Assembly (NCBI GenBank): GCA_003225055.1
Contig: QIAU01000188.1
Coordinates: 1 to 64,000, forward strand
Length of the DNA: 64,000 nt
Source of the DNA: Acidobacteriota bacterium
GTDB lineage: Bacteria; Acidobacteriota; Terriglobia; Terriglobales; Acidobacteriaceae
Reading direction: 5' to 3'
This document shows, in pieces, positions 54,371-63,751 of this stretch; within the stretch, counting starts at the first letter, position 1; each line of letters starts with the position of its first letter. Below the pieces are notes generated by a model that saw nothing but the letters and a program-made list of their open reading frames with translations, did not search any database and was not told the origin of the DNA. The translations under genes and the position numbers were made by a program.

Positions 54371-55671
54371 ATGCACAGTACCTCCCGGCGGAACAGTTCC
54401 TTTCGCTGGCTGATCGCGGCTATGGTCGGCGCATTTGCTTTCGTCAGCTACGTGCAAAGGATGAACGTGTCCGTCGCCCCTGAGCTGATGATGCCCGATT
54501 TCGGTCTGACGAAGAGCCAGATGGGGCAGATCTTTAGTAGTTTTTGGTGGGATACGCGCTGTTTCAAGTACCCGCCGGCAGGCTGGGTGACGCGATCGGC
54601 GCGAGGATCACCCTATCCCTGGCGGCGTTGGTGTGGGGATGCACGACCCTGCTCACTGGAGTGGTGCCAAAAATGTTCGGAGTCGGTACGGCCGCCCTTC
54701 TCATATCTTTGGGGGTGCTTCGGTTTTTGCTGGGTGCGTCCGAGGCGGCAACTTTCCGGGTGGGCAGCCGGGCGATACGCCAATGGTCGCCGCCGCGGGA
54801 ATGGGCCATTGGCAACGCATTCATGATGGTTGGCAGTTCGTCCGCGGCCGCAGCAACTGTGCCGCTGGTTTCCTGGTTGATGTTGCGTTTTGGCTGGCGA
54901 GCGGCATTTTCCATCACGTCTGGACTCGCCTTTGCCATTGCCGTATTGTGGTACTTGGCTGCAATCGACACGCCGGAAGAACACAAACGGGTAAGTGCTC
55001 GAGAATTGGAGCTGATCACTCGCTATCGCGCGACGACAACGCAAGCCCCGCTCACAGACTCTTCATCCTTGCGCAGTCTGCTCAAGGATCGAAACATTCT
55101 GATTCTTTCTCTGAGTTACATCTGCGAGGGTTACGTACTATTCGTCTTCGTGTTTTGGCTATACATTTATCTGGTCGAGGTACGTGGATTCAGTATTTTG
55201 AGCGGAGGTCTGGCTGGCGGCCTGCCCTGGTTGACGGCACTAGCCTGCACGCCTTTCGGTGGACTTGTCTGCGACCGCATCACCGCACTTCGTGGACGAA
55301 TCGCCGGTGCGCGAGCAGTGATCATGCTGGGATACGGGTTGTCTGCTGTTCTGCTTTTCGCGGCAGCCAAGCTGGACAGTCGAGCGGGTGCCGTGGCAAC
55401 CCTTTGCTTAAGTGTCGGCGCACTCTATTTTGCCGAGCCAGCGTTCTGGCCAACGGCCGTCCACCTTTCGGGAGAAAATGCAGGCGCCGCTTCTGGAATC
55501 ATGAGCACGGCAGGCATCCTGGGTGGAATTGTTTCGACCTCCCTTACGCCTATGATCGTCCAACGTTTCGGGTGGTTGCCTGCACTTGGTAGCGGCGCCG
55601 CGGTTGCAGTCGCCTGTACTTGTGTCTGGTTCGTGATCGGCCGGAATCAACAACTATCAACTGACACTTAG
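54371..55671 (+). pseudogene. MFS transporter with one frameshift in a T run
   Basis: The first frame gives NSSFRWLIAAMVGAFAFVSYVQRMNVSVAPELMMPDFGLTKSQMGQIFSSF. The second gives LVGYALFQVPAGRLGDAIGARITLSLAALVWGCTT to the end, a complete 12-segment transporter of about 433 residues. The break is at a TTTTT run (54541-54545), where one missing base explains everything. The rest is well preserved, so a very recent mutation, a sequencing error or slippage is likely. The start resembles the anion:cation symporter branch. It is followed by a secreted nucleoside hydrolase, which suggests nucleobase or sugar uptake. Confidence 0.8.
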
Positions 55672-55705
55672 CACGTGCGCAGGCGTTTTGAGGTTGGAGG
55701 GTAAC

Positions 55706-56686
55706 ATGGGGCGACTACCTACGGGATGGCTTCTAGCTATTTTATTGGCATTGCTATTACCCTCTTGGGGATTCGCCCAAGCAGGGCCCGAGACCGCGCG
55801 CCAGAAGATCATCATCGATACCGATATTGGCGACGATATTGATGACGCGTTCGCGCTTGCTCTGGCTCTGTCCAGCCCGGAGTTTCAGATTCTCGGAGTC
55901 ACGACTGCCTGGGGCGATACGCAGCTGCGCGGCCGGGTGGTGGAGCGGATGTTGTGTGAAACCGGCCGTGACGACATTCCGATCGCGGCTGGCGTTGCGA
56001 CCGAAAGCAAGCCTGTTCTGGATCACGCCCCCTGGGCTCGGGCGTTTTGGAAACCAGTCCGGCAGTATGGCCCCGCGGTGGACTTCATTCTTGATCAAAT
56101 TCGGAAATACCCGGGTGAGATCACGCTGATCGCAATCGCACCCTTAAAAAATATTGGCGACCTGATTCAGCGCGACCCGGAGATGTTTCGAAGACTGAAG
56201 CGAGTCGTAATCATGGGAGGATCTATCTATCGCGGCTACAACGATTTGGGTTATGCGCCCAATCACGGACCGGATCCCGAGTACAACATTGCATCCGACA
56301 TTTCTTCAGCCCGGCGCCTGTTCACCGCCGGAGTTCCACTGTTCGTAATGCCGCTCGACTCAACGCAAATGAAACTCGACGAAGTCAAACGAGAACTCAT
56401 ATTCCGCGACAGCACTCCTTTAACCGACGCGTTGACATTGTTGTATCACCAATGGGGCCAGCAGACGCCTACACTCTTTGACCCGGTTGCGGTGACTTAT
56501 GCAACCGCACCGCAGATATGTCCTACCAAGCCGATGCACCTGGAAATCGATGACAAGGGCTACACCCGTCGTACCGCGGGTGTGCTCAATGCAGATGTCT
56601 GCCTGGACGCGAAGGAAGAAGACTTCTTCCGCCTATACATGAGCCGAGTACTATCACAGAAGCTGGTAGGCCATTGCACGAGATAA
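55706..56686 (+). CDS. Secreted nucleoside hydrolase (IUNH family)
   Basis: A 326-residue enzyme that splits nucleosides into base and ribose. Signal peptide (about 1-25; WLLAILLALLLPSWGFAQ). The calcium-binding motif is DTDIGDDIDDA (38-48), a slightly lengthened form of DTDxGxDDA. Further conserved blocks are ITLIAIAPLKNIGDLI, VVIMGGSI and PEYNIASDISSARRLF, and LFDPVAV supplies a late metal ligand. ATG 55706 follows a GGAGG site. It directly follows the MFS gene (34 bp), so the pair may salvage extracellular nucleosides. Confidence 0.9.
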   Translation: MGRLPTGWLLAILLALLLPSWGFAQAGPETARQKIIIDTDIGDDIDDAFALALALSSPEFQILGVTTAWGDTQLRGRVVERMLCETGRDDIPIAAGVATESKPVLDHAPWARAFWKPVRQYGPAVDFILDQIRKYPGEITLIAIAPLKNIGDLIQRDPEMFRRLKRVVIMGGSIYRGYNDLGYAPNHGPDPEYNIASDISSARRLFTAGVPLFVMPLDSTQMKLDEVKRELIFRDSTPLTDALTLLYHQWGQQTPTLFDPVAVTYATAPQICPTKPMHLEIDDKGYTRRTAGVLNADVCLDAKEEDFFRLYMSRVLSQKLVGHCTR

Positions 56687-56709
56687 ATTCGTCATCTAGA
56701 TTCCGATGC

Positions 56710-57026
56710 TGTCGCAAACGGCGCATCACCCTTTCACTTACGATCGGAACGAGTTGGGTTCGTGTTGCCGCCAGCATTCTGGTTTTTCTTTGGCTTGGCT
56801 TACGTAGGGCTGCCGGCAACTTCAAAGATGTGGAGTACATGCGATGCGGCGGACGTCCACGTTGTATTTCGCCGCATTCACCCTCACATAGCGAAACGCT
56901 GCCTGATTGGCGAATCTGCTGGCGGTCACCTATGTGGGAGCGCACAACGAGCCTCAATCGCGCGTGGCCGCCGCAGCCCCCCTCTATGGGATTCACGACT
57001 TCATTTCCACTTGCGTGCATGACTTG
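56710..57026 (+). pseudogene. Alpha/beta hydrolase (esterase) remnant
   Basis: Frames shift, but NFKDVEYMR, RCLIGESAGGHL and VTYVGAHNEPQSRVAAAAPLYGIHDFIS rebuild the middle of a BD-FAE-like esterase. GESAGGH holds the nucleophile Ser elbow. The 5' and 3' parts are missing. It sits between the nucleoside hydrolase and the convergent exonuclease gene. Confidence 0.65.
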
Positions 57027-57935
57027 CTAAGGTTGTGCCGCGGGTCGAATAAAGGGCGTGTTCACCGAGCGCCGTGCTATTCGTCGCCGGCTCTCAGTAC
57101 GTGCCCCATCCAATCGGGCAGCCAGCTCGTCAAAAGCGGGTGTAGGGCCGCTCCATCTCAGTTGGTCCACATCCTCGAAAAGACTGATGTCGGTCCGAAG
57201 CGTGGCGAGTCTTCGATAGAGCACGGCGCTATCCCACTCGCGGCAAAGTGTGTCTGCCAGAGCTCTCGCATTGGCGGCGTTCACGTGCCATTCCCCGCAG
57301 TCTTTAGGGATAGATTCAAGATGGAGAAACTTGGCCAGCACGGCAGCCGAAGATTTCGCACCCCACCCAGACAGGCCCGGATAGCCGTCCGCCGCGTCGC
57401 CTACCAGCGCAAGATAGTCCGGTATCGATACTGGTGAGACCCCAAATTTCTGCACTATGGCGGATTCGTCCAGAGTCACGCGCATCCTCCGATTCAATTG
57501 GACGATGCGGGAGCCGCACACACACTGGGCAAGATCCTTGTCAGGGCTGCAGATGATCACGCGCCCAACACGCTTATCTGCGGCCGCCGCTAGCGCCGCG
57601 GCCGCGAGGGCATCGTCGGCTTCGAATTCGACCATCGGCCACAGGGGAACACCCGCAGCGGAGAGGACCTCTTCGAGCAGCGGGAACTGTGCCAATAGGT
57701 CGGGTTCAACATCGTCGCCGGTCTTATAGCCAGACCACAATTCGTTGCGGAACGACTCGATAACGTGATCGGTCGCGACCGCGATGTGTGTAGCGCCCTC
57801 TTTGATCATCCCAAGCACCGAGGCAAGGACGCCTCTAACGGCCGCGACCTCACGTCCGTCCTTGTCGCGTGAGGAGGGCAACGCGTAGTAGTGGCGGAAC
57901 AACTCGTAAGTGCCGTCTATCAGATGAATATCCAA
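57027..57935 (-). CDS. Stand-alone 5'-3' exonuclease (FEN/PolI N-domain type)
   Basis: A 302-residue nuclease resembling the 5'-3' exonuclease domain of DNA polymerase I. Metal-binding acids are visible: Asp7 (LIDGTYELFRHYY), Glu105, Asp107 and Asp108 (FEADDALA), Asp132 and Asp134 (SPDKDLAQ), Asp180 and Asp183 (LVGDAADGYPG). The helix-hairpin-helix region follows (GLSGWGAKSSAAVLAKF). Start TTG 57935 has a GGAG site 7-8 nt upstream. It removes 5' flaps or RNA primers. A separate copy beside polymerase I suggests a backup or repair role. No operon partner. Confidence 0.9.
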   Translation of the reverse strand: MDIHLIDGTYELFRHYYALPSSRDKDGREVAAVRGVLASVLGMIKEGATHIAVATDHVIESFRNELWSGYKTGDDVEPDLLAQFPLLEEVLSAAGVPLWPMVEFEADDALAAAALAAAADKRVGRVIICSPDKDLAQCVCGSRIVQLNRRMRVTLDESAIVQKFGVSPVSIPDYLALVGDAADGYPGLSGWGAKSSAAVLAKFLHLESIPKDCGEWHVNAANARALADTLCREWDSAVLYRRLATLRTDISLFEDVDQLRWSGPTPAFDELAARLDGARTESRRRIARRSVNTPFIRPAAQP

Positions 57936-58194
57936 CTCAGCACTCCAGGCTAAAAGTATAGGACCGGCCCGGTACGATCAACCTCGAGAGCCGATCGACG
58001 ATCCGGGGCTATGCCGGACATTGATGTCCTCCAATAATAGATGATGCATGTGCTGGAGAGCGGCGTACCTGAGAAAACTCTGCATGCCTTCGTCAACAAT
58101 CCAATTGTAAGTCTAGCTCCAATATTTGTGGGACACTGGTTAACAGTTGAACGCGAAATGCGTCTTTCTTTGTGTAATAGGACGGGAGGGTCGT

Positions 58195-58490
58195 ATGGCA
58201 ACTCGCTGCGTATTCGCTTTGCTCGTGCTTGTAGCTGGAGTACCTCTCGCCTACAGCAAGGATTCTCCGGACCTGATCCTGATCTCAGGCGGCGGGCTCA
58301 ACCAACCGGTTGAGATCACCGATCCGGCGTCGTTGAAGGCATTCGACCCTTGGATGGGACAGTTCGCCAATTGGCAGCAGAAACCGCTCGTAGATGCGCC
58401 TTGTTTTGAGCGGGTCGCGAGCGTAACCTACGAGGTTTTCACCAGCTACGAGCCCTGCAGGCGTGTGTCTGTTTTGTCCTTCAGTTTGAG
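58195..58490 (+). pseudogene. Truncated secreted protein, 3' end lost
   Basis: A good GGGAGGG site precedes ATG 58195 and a signal peptide (MATRCVFALLVLVAGVPLAYS). About 75 residues follow with protein character (SPDLILISGGGLNQPVEITDPASLKAFDPWMGQFANW). From about 58481 the frame is antisense to the convergent M1 peptidase. I recall longer proteins with the ISGxGL and ITD blocks in Acidobacteria, so the 3' part was probably deleted. Function unknown. Confidence 0.6.
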
Positions 58491-60910
58491 GCCAGGACGT
58501 CGTAGTTGTAGTTCAGCAACGCACGCTTCGGTGCAGTTTTCAATCCGCGAATCGCGACCTTCTGCTCGACCGAAGTATTCCCGGACAAGCGCGCCCGGCC
58601 GAAATTGACCGTGCGGCCATCCGCAAGTTCCAGGTAAACGGGGACAAGCATACGGAAGTTGTCATCCACTCCGGATTGCGTGACCTTCAATGAAAACAGC
58701 ACGTCTCCACTTGGGTCCTTGTCGAATGAATAGTCTAGCTTGTAGCCGGGCAGGGCGGTGCCGTAGACATACTCATTGAAGAACCAGTCCATGCGATGGT
58801 TGCCCTGGAGATCCATCTCCGGGGTCATGTGTTTTTCGATCATGGCCTTGAAGTCTTCGGTGGTAGCGGGCTTGTTGGAATAGGTCTTGACGAAATCCTG
58901 CATCGTGTCACGGAACAGTTGATCGCCATTCTTGCGGTCCCACATCATCATCCGGACCATGTGCAGGACGTACGCGCCTTTGGGATAAATTAGCCGACGC
59001 GTGATGTCGTATCCCGTGCGCGTGTTGCTGAGTCGATAGCCGAGAGTGAGGGGGCCGGCGTCAATGGCACGGTAGCCTTCCTTGTTGCGTTCGGTCAGAA
59101 GCTCGCGTTCATCCTTCCAGAATTCAAGGTAGCGGTTTGGTTCCTTGGAATAAACCGTCTGGAGGTAGAGGGCGGCCGAGAAGTCAGAAAAGCCTTCGCT
59201 CATCCACTGGTCGCGATAGGAGCCGAAGCCGACGCTATGTCCCCACCACTGATGAGCGACCTCGTGGGGAGTCACGACTTTCCAATACCCTCTGTTGCCC
59301 CACTCAATGCCCAGTTGATGGCGCACGGTGGTGTCGAAGAAATAGCAGATCGGAATCCAAACCAGCTGCGGCCAGGACTGGCCGAAGTTGCACGCTGTCT
59401 GCTGGGTGAGGGCGAGCCGCTTGTACGAAGACGGCCCGAAGTAGTCGGTGTAGAGCTGGACCGCAATCTGTCCCTCGGCCAAGGCTTTTTTGTTCAGCGA
59501 GGTGGTCCCCATCGTGCCCAAGGCAACTCCCGATATACGGGACGCTCCCAAAACCGGAACATTATCACCACTGACGGACTGTTGCAGGCTCTGGACCCAG
59601 TCCGGGGGTTCCTGGTTGGCGAACGACTGCACCAGGTATTCCGGTTTCGTCAGCTTCGCCTCTTCTATTTTGAACCTGCCGAAGCTGAATCCCGCCACGG
59701 TCTGGGGGCGGCTCTTCCAGACCGTTACATTCTGTCCGCCATCGTTGCTTTCGCTGACCAAGTCGCCGGTAGCCGCGATCTTCATCCCCTTGGGAATACG
59801 GAAGGTCATGTCGTAAGTGGTGTACTGGCCCAATCCACCGGTGGGGTTGTTGGGATACCAGCTGCTGCGAGCGATGGGGAAGTAGTTACCACCACCTTCA
59901 TTGGAGACCGCTTCTTTGCCGCTATAGGTGGTAGTTACGGTGTATTTTTCGCCCGCCGCCAAGGCCTTGGGTAGGATGACAGAAAAATCAGCGTCGTCGT
60001 TTTTGTCTTCCTGTATGAACGATAGGGGCACTCCGCCATCCCCGGTTACGCTGTCCACACGCAGGGTACGAAACAGCTCCAGCGGCACGATGCGCAAACC
60101 GTCGTTCTGTGACACAAGGGTAGTTGAGGCCTTGCCGATTAAGTTGCCGCTTTTCTCGATGGTGGCGTCCAGCTGCTGGTGCTCGATGTAAAAGCGATTC
60201 CGGTGCACGGCGTTCTTGCTGCGCTCTGAGAGCGGGAAGCCAGCCCAAAGGCCCGACTTGCTCTCTTCATAGGTCTCCAACGCGACATCCTCCAAGGCGC
60301 TATGCGGGTCAATAGTGAAGAGTTCCTTGTCGCTATAGCGTTTGCCGTGGACGAACGCGACGAACAGTGCGCCCGGTTGGAGGCTGAGCACGTCTTCTAG
60401 GATGCGGGCTTCGAGGTTGTACTTGATCTGGCGATTGTGCCGCGTAGCGTTCTGGCTGTCTTTGAGCGGGCCGGAATCGCATCCGCCGGCGGCCGCGCTG
60501 CCCGCTTTCTTGAGTTCGTCGTAGGTTGCATCGGTGAAGCGCAACACCATCTGGCTGAAGTTCTCGCTGAACTCGTCTTCCTTGGTGAGCAGCTTCAGCA
60601 TGCTCCTCTCGGACGCAGAGGGCGCAGCGATGACAAAGTTGCCATCGCCAACGAAGACCGCGCCAGTCACTTTGTCTTGGACGGGGCTGGCGAAGCAAAC
60701 CGTGCCAGAACGCAGGTGGAAGGTGGCCGCGTCGCGACGAAGGTCTAGATTGTTGACGGTGACAGCCTCGCCCAGAGTGAGGTTGCGGAGTTGCTGATAG
60801 GTCGGGTCGGAGTTGCGTCCAACCTGTAGAGTACCGGCAGAGAACAAAGGAAGAGAGGCGAGGAACAGAACGACCCCGCCGAAAAACACCGAACGCACTG
60901 CGCTCAGCAT
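58481..60910 (-). CDS. M1-family metallopeptidase, exported (large)
   Basis: An 809-residue protein. Signal peptide (SVFFGGVVLFLASLPLFSAG), a long N-terminal beta region, then the M1 catalytic domain near residue 550 (HEVAHQWWGH, third ligand Glu in WMSEGFSDFSA, with SNTRTGYDITRRLIYPKGAYVLHMVR after it). The C-terminus (KLDYSFDKDPSGDVLFSLKVTQSG) forms a beta domain. ATG 60910 has a GGAGG site and is better than 60949. It differs from the 661-residue M1 protein at 52068. Likely a periplasmic or surface aminopeptidase. Confidence 0.88.
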   Translation of the reverse strand: MLSAVRSVFFGGVVLFLASLPLFSAGTLQVGRNSDPTYQQLRNLTLGEAVTVNNLDLRRDAATFHLRSGTVCFASPVQDKVTGAVFVGDGNFVIAAPSASERSMLKLLTKEDEFSENFSQMVLRFTDATYDELKKAGSAAAGGCDSGPLKDSQNATRHNRQIKYNLEARILEDVLSLQPGALFVAFVHGKRYSDKELFTIDPHSALEDVALETYEESKSGLWAGFPLSERSKNAVHRNRFYIEHQQLDATIEKSGNLIGKASTTLVSQNDGLRIVPLELFRTLRVDSVTGDGGVPLSFIQEDKNDDADFSVILPKALAAGEKYTVTTTYSGKEAVSNEGGGNYFPIARSSWYPNNPTGGLGQYTTYDMTFRIPKGMKIAATGDLVSESNDGGQNVTVWKSRPQTVAGFSFGRFKIEEAKLTKPEYLVQSFANQEPPDWVQSLQQSVSGDNVPVLGASRISGVALGTMGTTSLNKKALAEGQIAVQLYTDYFGPSSYKRLALTQQTACNFGQSWPQLVWIPICYFFDTTVRHQLGIEWGNRGYWKVVTPHEVAHQWWGHSVGFGSYRDQWMSEGFSDFSAALYLQTVYSKEPNRYLEFWKDERELLTERNKEGYRAIDAGPLTLGYRLSNTRTGYDITRRLIYPKGAYVLHMVRMMMWDRKNGDQLFRDTMQDFVKTYSNKPATTEDFKAMIEKHMTPEMDLQGNHRMDWFFNEYVYGTALPGYKLDYSFDKDPSGDVLFSLKVTQSGVDDNFRMLVPVYLELADGRTVNFGRARLSGNTSVEQKVAIRGLKTAPKRALLNYNYDVLASN

Positions 60911-61530
60911 GGGGCCTCCGATTCTGGAGAAGAATGAGAGTATGCACAATTTCCGATTGCTTGGAAAGGGTGCACATTCACAAGGATTGATGCGCCTTTT
61001 GCGCGTGGGGAAAAGGCCTAGCAGAGAGCTATCTTAGCCCTGCGGGGGCTCCAGCGGCTACGGCGGCTGGTCGCAATTGACAAGCGAATAGTGAAGCGTT
61101 ATTGGTCAGTCGCTAGGAAGCCGCTGACGCGGTTGAAAAACTTGAAACCCAACCAGCCCTCCCCGCCGAAACGATGGTTGACTCTCTTGTGCTCGAAACC
61201 GATGCGATAACTGGCGAACATCGACTTATGACTCTAGTGACAAATGCTGTGGTCGCCAGCGCAGGGCTCGCCTTTCGAATGACTAGCTCTCTTGAGCCAA
61301 CCCATGCCCCAACGGACTGTGCCACAAACGCGCCCCGCGTTTTGCTCCCATGTACGTCAATTGGGCTTTTCTCGATACTTTCGTAAAGTGCCTCCGTGCG
61401 GGCTTGGTTGTAGGTAAGCGTTGATGGCAAAATGAGTTGAGAAGAAATCTTGACCTGAGTCGCACTGATCGCCCTCAGTCGACTGAGGCGATCTCCATCA
61501 GCCTTTGCAACTGCGAGGAGCCGAGCATCC
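60911..61530. other. Long intergenic stretch, no gene recognised
   Basis: About 620 bp. A plus-strand frame at 61174-61386 (MVDSLVLETDAITGEHRLM) could be part of the lost LuxR-type gene whose end lies at 61531, but it shows no family motif. Nothing else is supported. Confidence 0.35.
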
Positions 61531-61680
61531 TTGAACAAGCAGATAGGCCGCGCGCTGGAGATAAGTAGCAACACAGTCCGAAATCACGTTAATGGGATCA
61601 TTGGGAAACTGGACGTCTCCGACCGCACCGAAGCTGCTACCACCGCTATTGCGCGCGGCATCATTGAAGTCAACTGCTAG
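61531..61680 (+). pseudogene. LuxR-type HTH 3' fragment
   Basis: The frame reads NKQIGRALEISSNTVRNHVNGIIGKLDVSDRTEAATTAIARGIIEVNC then stop. It is the last three helices of a LuxR/NarL DNA-binding domain, with the recognition helix SSNTVRNHVNGII. The rest of the regulator is missing or unrecognisable. It is unrelated in detail to the two regulators near 3-4 kb. Confidence 0.7.
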
Positions 61681-61734
61681 CTCGTTGCTGTCGCGCTGCC
61701 ATTGATGATGGAGTTAGGGGGCGAAGGTTGTCAG

Positions 61735-61862
61735 CCGATTTGCTCTGTTGTGGGTTTGCCATGAGCCTGCGGTCTCCCCGGCGGTTTCCAGTTCGTCGAG
61801 ACGCTTGAGAAACAGCAGGTAAGTGATTTGCTCAATGACTTCGAGCGGATTGGATATGCCTC
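61735..61862 (-). pseudogene. HsdM (type I restriction methyltransferase) fragment
   Basis: On the minus strand one frame reads GISNPLEVIEQITYLLFLKRLDELETAGETAGSW. This matches the N-terminal helical domain of type I restriction-modification M subunits, which has a similar PxEVIEQITYLLFxKRLDE line. Only about 40 codons remain. No catalytic NPPF or S/R subunit genes are nearby, so it is a footprint of a lost restriction system. Confidence 0.6.
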
Positions 61863-62064
61863 CCGATCAAAAGGCATAAAGGCATCCATCCAACGTACTT
61901 TGTTCGTTCTTTGTGGTAGGTCGTTAATCCCGATCCGAAGAATGCCTCGCAGATCTGCCCTACACTCCGCCCTTCGGATGCCGCCACGGATTCCAATTTC
62001 TTTTTCAGAGCAACTCGACTAAACAAACGCCGCCAAGCCTCAAGACCAGAATCGCCGGCAGCTT

Positions 62065-62240
62065 GTACTTGGGTAGCGCTTGTGGCGGCGGCAATTGCCT
62101 GCTACGCCATGCCTCTGGCGCCCGTCACCTGGGTTGTGATTTCAGAAAGTCTTCCCAATCGAATTCGCGGCACCGCAGTTTCCGTAGCAGCGGCATTGTG
62201 GATCGGCTCCTTTGTCCTGATCGTTACTCTGCCGAAAAGA
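62065..62240 (+). pseudogene. Sugar-type MFS transporter 3' fragment
   Basis: The frame CTWVALVAAAIACYAMPLAPVTWVVISESLPNRIRGTAVSVAAALWIGSFVLIVTLP matches the tenth and eleventh segments of sugar-porter MFS proteins, including the PxxWVxxSExxPNRIRGxA motif. No start or rest of the gene is seen. About 58 codons remain. Confidence 0.7.
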
Positions 62241-62266
62241 GATCACCGCCACAAAAGCGCCAGGAT

Positions 62267-62875
62267 CTACTTGTGGGCATACTTTACAGAACAGCCGTAG
62301 GGACGAGTGGTCGCCGTGCTCACGGGCTTTCCCGCAGTCGCTTCCTGAAGCACCTGCGACACGTAATTCCTTGCGCTTGCTATGTCTGCCTGGTCAGTTG
62401 TAGCTTTGTCGTCGATTGCCCCGTCGTAGATCAGTACACCGGCAGGGTTAATGACAAACATATGGGGAGTCGTTTTTGCGGAGTAAAGTCGCCCCACTTC
62501 CCCTTGCGGATCCAATAGCGCAGCGGTGGGCGAAGCCTTCATTTGCTTGAGGTAATCATTCTCCCGCTCGGCAGTGACATATCCCTGCTGGCCTGGTGCA
62601 GACGAGATCACCGTAAACCAGACAACGCCTTTGCCTGTCCACTCTTTCTGCAGCTGCTGCATGTTGCCACTCTCGTAGTGTTTCCTGGTGTACGGACACC
62701 CATTGTTGTGCCACTCCAGCACCACGAACTTGCCGCGGTACTGGGAAAGTTTTTGCTGTAGACCATTGCTGTCGATGGCTTGAAAGTCTGGTGCAGATTC
62801 GCCCACCTTGACGGCGCGGGCCCAAGGTGTCAGTAACGGAGCAATGACTAAAACCCACCAGAAATTCCGCTTCAT
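62267..62875 (-). CDS. Secreted redoxin (AhpC/TSA-thioredoxin-like)
   Basis: A 202-residue thioredoxin-fold protein. Signal peptide (about 1-21; FWWVLVIAPLLTPWARA). The domain starts VKVGESAPDFQAIDSNG. The active site is NNGCPYTRKHY with a single Cys60, so a peroxidase-like rather than disulfide-reducing chemistry is likely. A second Cys sits near the end (YGCSVKY), a hallmark of this subfamily. A strong GGGAGGAG site precedes the ATG. It is 18 bp after the DsbD-N-type gene, so both form an operon for envelope redox work. Confidence 0.9.
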   Translation of the reverse strand: MKRNFWWVLVIAPLLTPWARAVKVGESAPDFQAIDSNGLQQKLSQYRGKFVVLEWHNNGCPYTRKHYESGNMQQLQKEWTGKGVVWFTVISSAPGQQGYVTAERENDYLKQMKASPTAALLDPQGEVGRLYSAKTTPHMFVINPAGVLIYDGAIDDKATTDQADIASARNYVSQVLQEATAGKPVSTATTRPYGCSVKYAHK

Positions 62876-62893
62876 AATCTCCTCCCGTTTGGT

Positions 62894-63751
62894 TTACGTG
62901 CGAGCTCTCCTCACTCTCCCCAATTTTTGTGAGACAGGAACATCTAGTAGATAAGCCTTTTCGGGACCAAGAACGATGATCCCCCTTAGTCGTGCGATAG
63001 GCTGCAAGAGGTGCGTCGATTTCTTAAGATGCAGGCGAATACCGCCCGGGAGCGGAGTCGTTTGTTGCGGGGCAGCATTCTCGATCAGCTCCGCCTGAAG
63101 TGGGAAGAATTGAGGCGCTTTGGCCAATTGTTGCCCCTTTAAGTCCAATAGGAACTCGTCTCCCAGCGAAATGACCGAGACCTTCCAATCGCGCGGCGCG
63201 GGCCGGGGAAGCCTTGACCGCGTCGTGTTAAACAGGTCACGAGCAGCCGAACTCATAGCACGGTTCTTCACCGGCAGTGACAACTCAAGCTGCTCTCGTC
63301 CAGGGATACAGACGTTCTGGCATATTAGATAGTCCACCAGAGCAGCAATCTTTGCGGACTGTCCCTCTTTCAGCTGCGCAGGTGGCCGGATAGGGGCGAT
63401 CAGCAAGGCCTGATGCTGATATCCGTAGTCTGCAAACGGAGGCGCCGCTAAACGCTCAGGATAAGGCCACTGAATCTCACCTGCTTCGAATCCAGCGGGT
63501 AAACGCCACGCAATTCGCGGTGCTTCCCCGGAGTCCCCCGGATTGATCCAGTAAGTGTGCCAGCCATCCTCCAAGTCAAAGCGGATGCCTAGCCAGATCG
63601 CCTTACCCGGCACCAATGCATCTTGTTCAGAAACCAACTCCACTTTTACATGTTTGTCTCCAGGGTTCGGTGAAGAACGTACTGGCGTAGAAAGCCACAC
63701 GGCCGACACGAAGAGAAGCCACGGCAACCGGAATAGTGAGCGATTCGGCAC
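62894..63751 (-). CDS. DsbD N-terminal-like (ScsB/DsbD-alpha type) periplasmic protein
   Basis: A 285-residue protein with a signal peptide (LFRLPWLLFVSAVWLSTPVRS) and one domain of the DsbD N-terminal type (VKVELVSEQDALVPGKAIWLGIRFDLEDGWHTYWINPGDSGEAPRIAWRLPAGF, CQNVCIPGREQLELSLPV). The CxxxC pair at CQNVC is the redox-active centre. The membrane and thioredoxin parts of full DsbD are absent. GTG 63751 is the likely start, with a weak ribosome site. It is co-transcribed with the redoxin downstream. Confidence 0.85.
   Translation of the reverse strand: MPNRSLFRLPWLLFVSAVWLSTPVRSSPNPGDKHVKVELVSEQDALVPGKAIWLGIRFDLEDGWHTYWINPGDSGEAPRIAWRLPAGFEAGEIQWPYPERLAAPPFADYGYQHQALLIAPIRPPAQLKEGQSAKIAALVDYLICQNVCIPGREQLELSLPVKNRAMSSAARDLFNTTRSRLPRPAPRDWKVSVISLGDEFLLDLKGQQLAKAPQFFPLQAELIENAAPQQTTPLPGGIRLHLKKSTHLLQPIARLRGIIVLGPEKAYLLDVPVSQKLGRVRRART

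Noticed and set aside
54541-54560. Programmed frameshifting in the MFS gene
   Set aside because: The T5 run alone is not a full slippery signal and no downstream pseudoknot is apparent; a mutation or read error is simpler.
61113-61574. 153-codon frame on the minus strand
   Set aside because: Low-order Ser/Ala/Arg text, no start signal, and it overlaps the LuxR fragment on the other strand.
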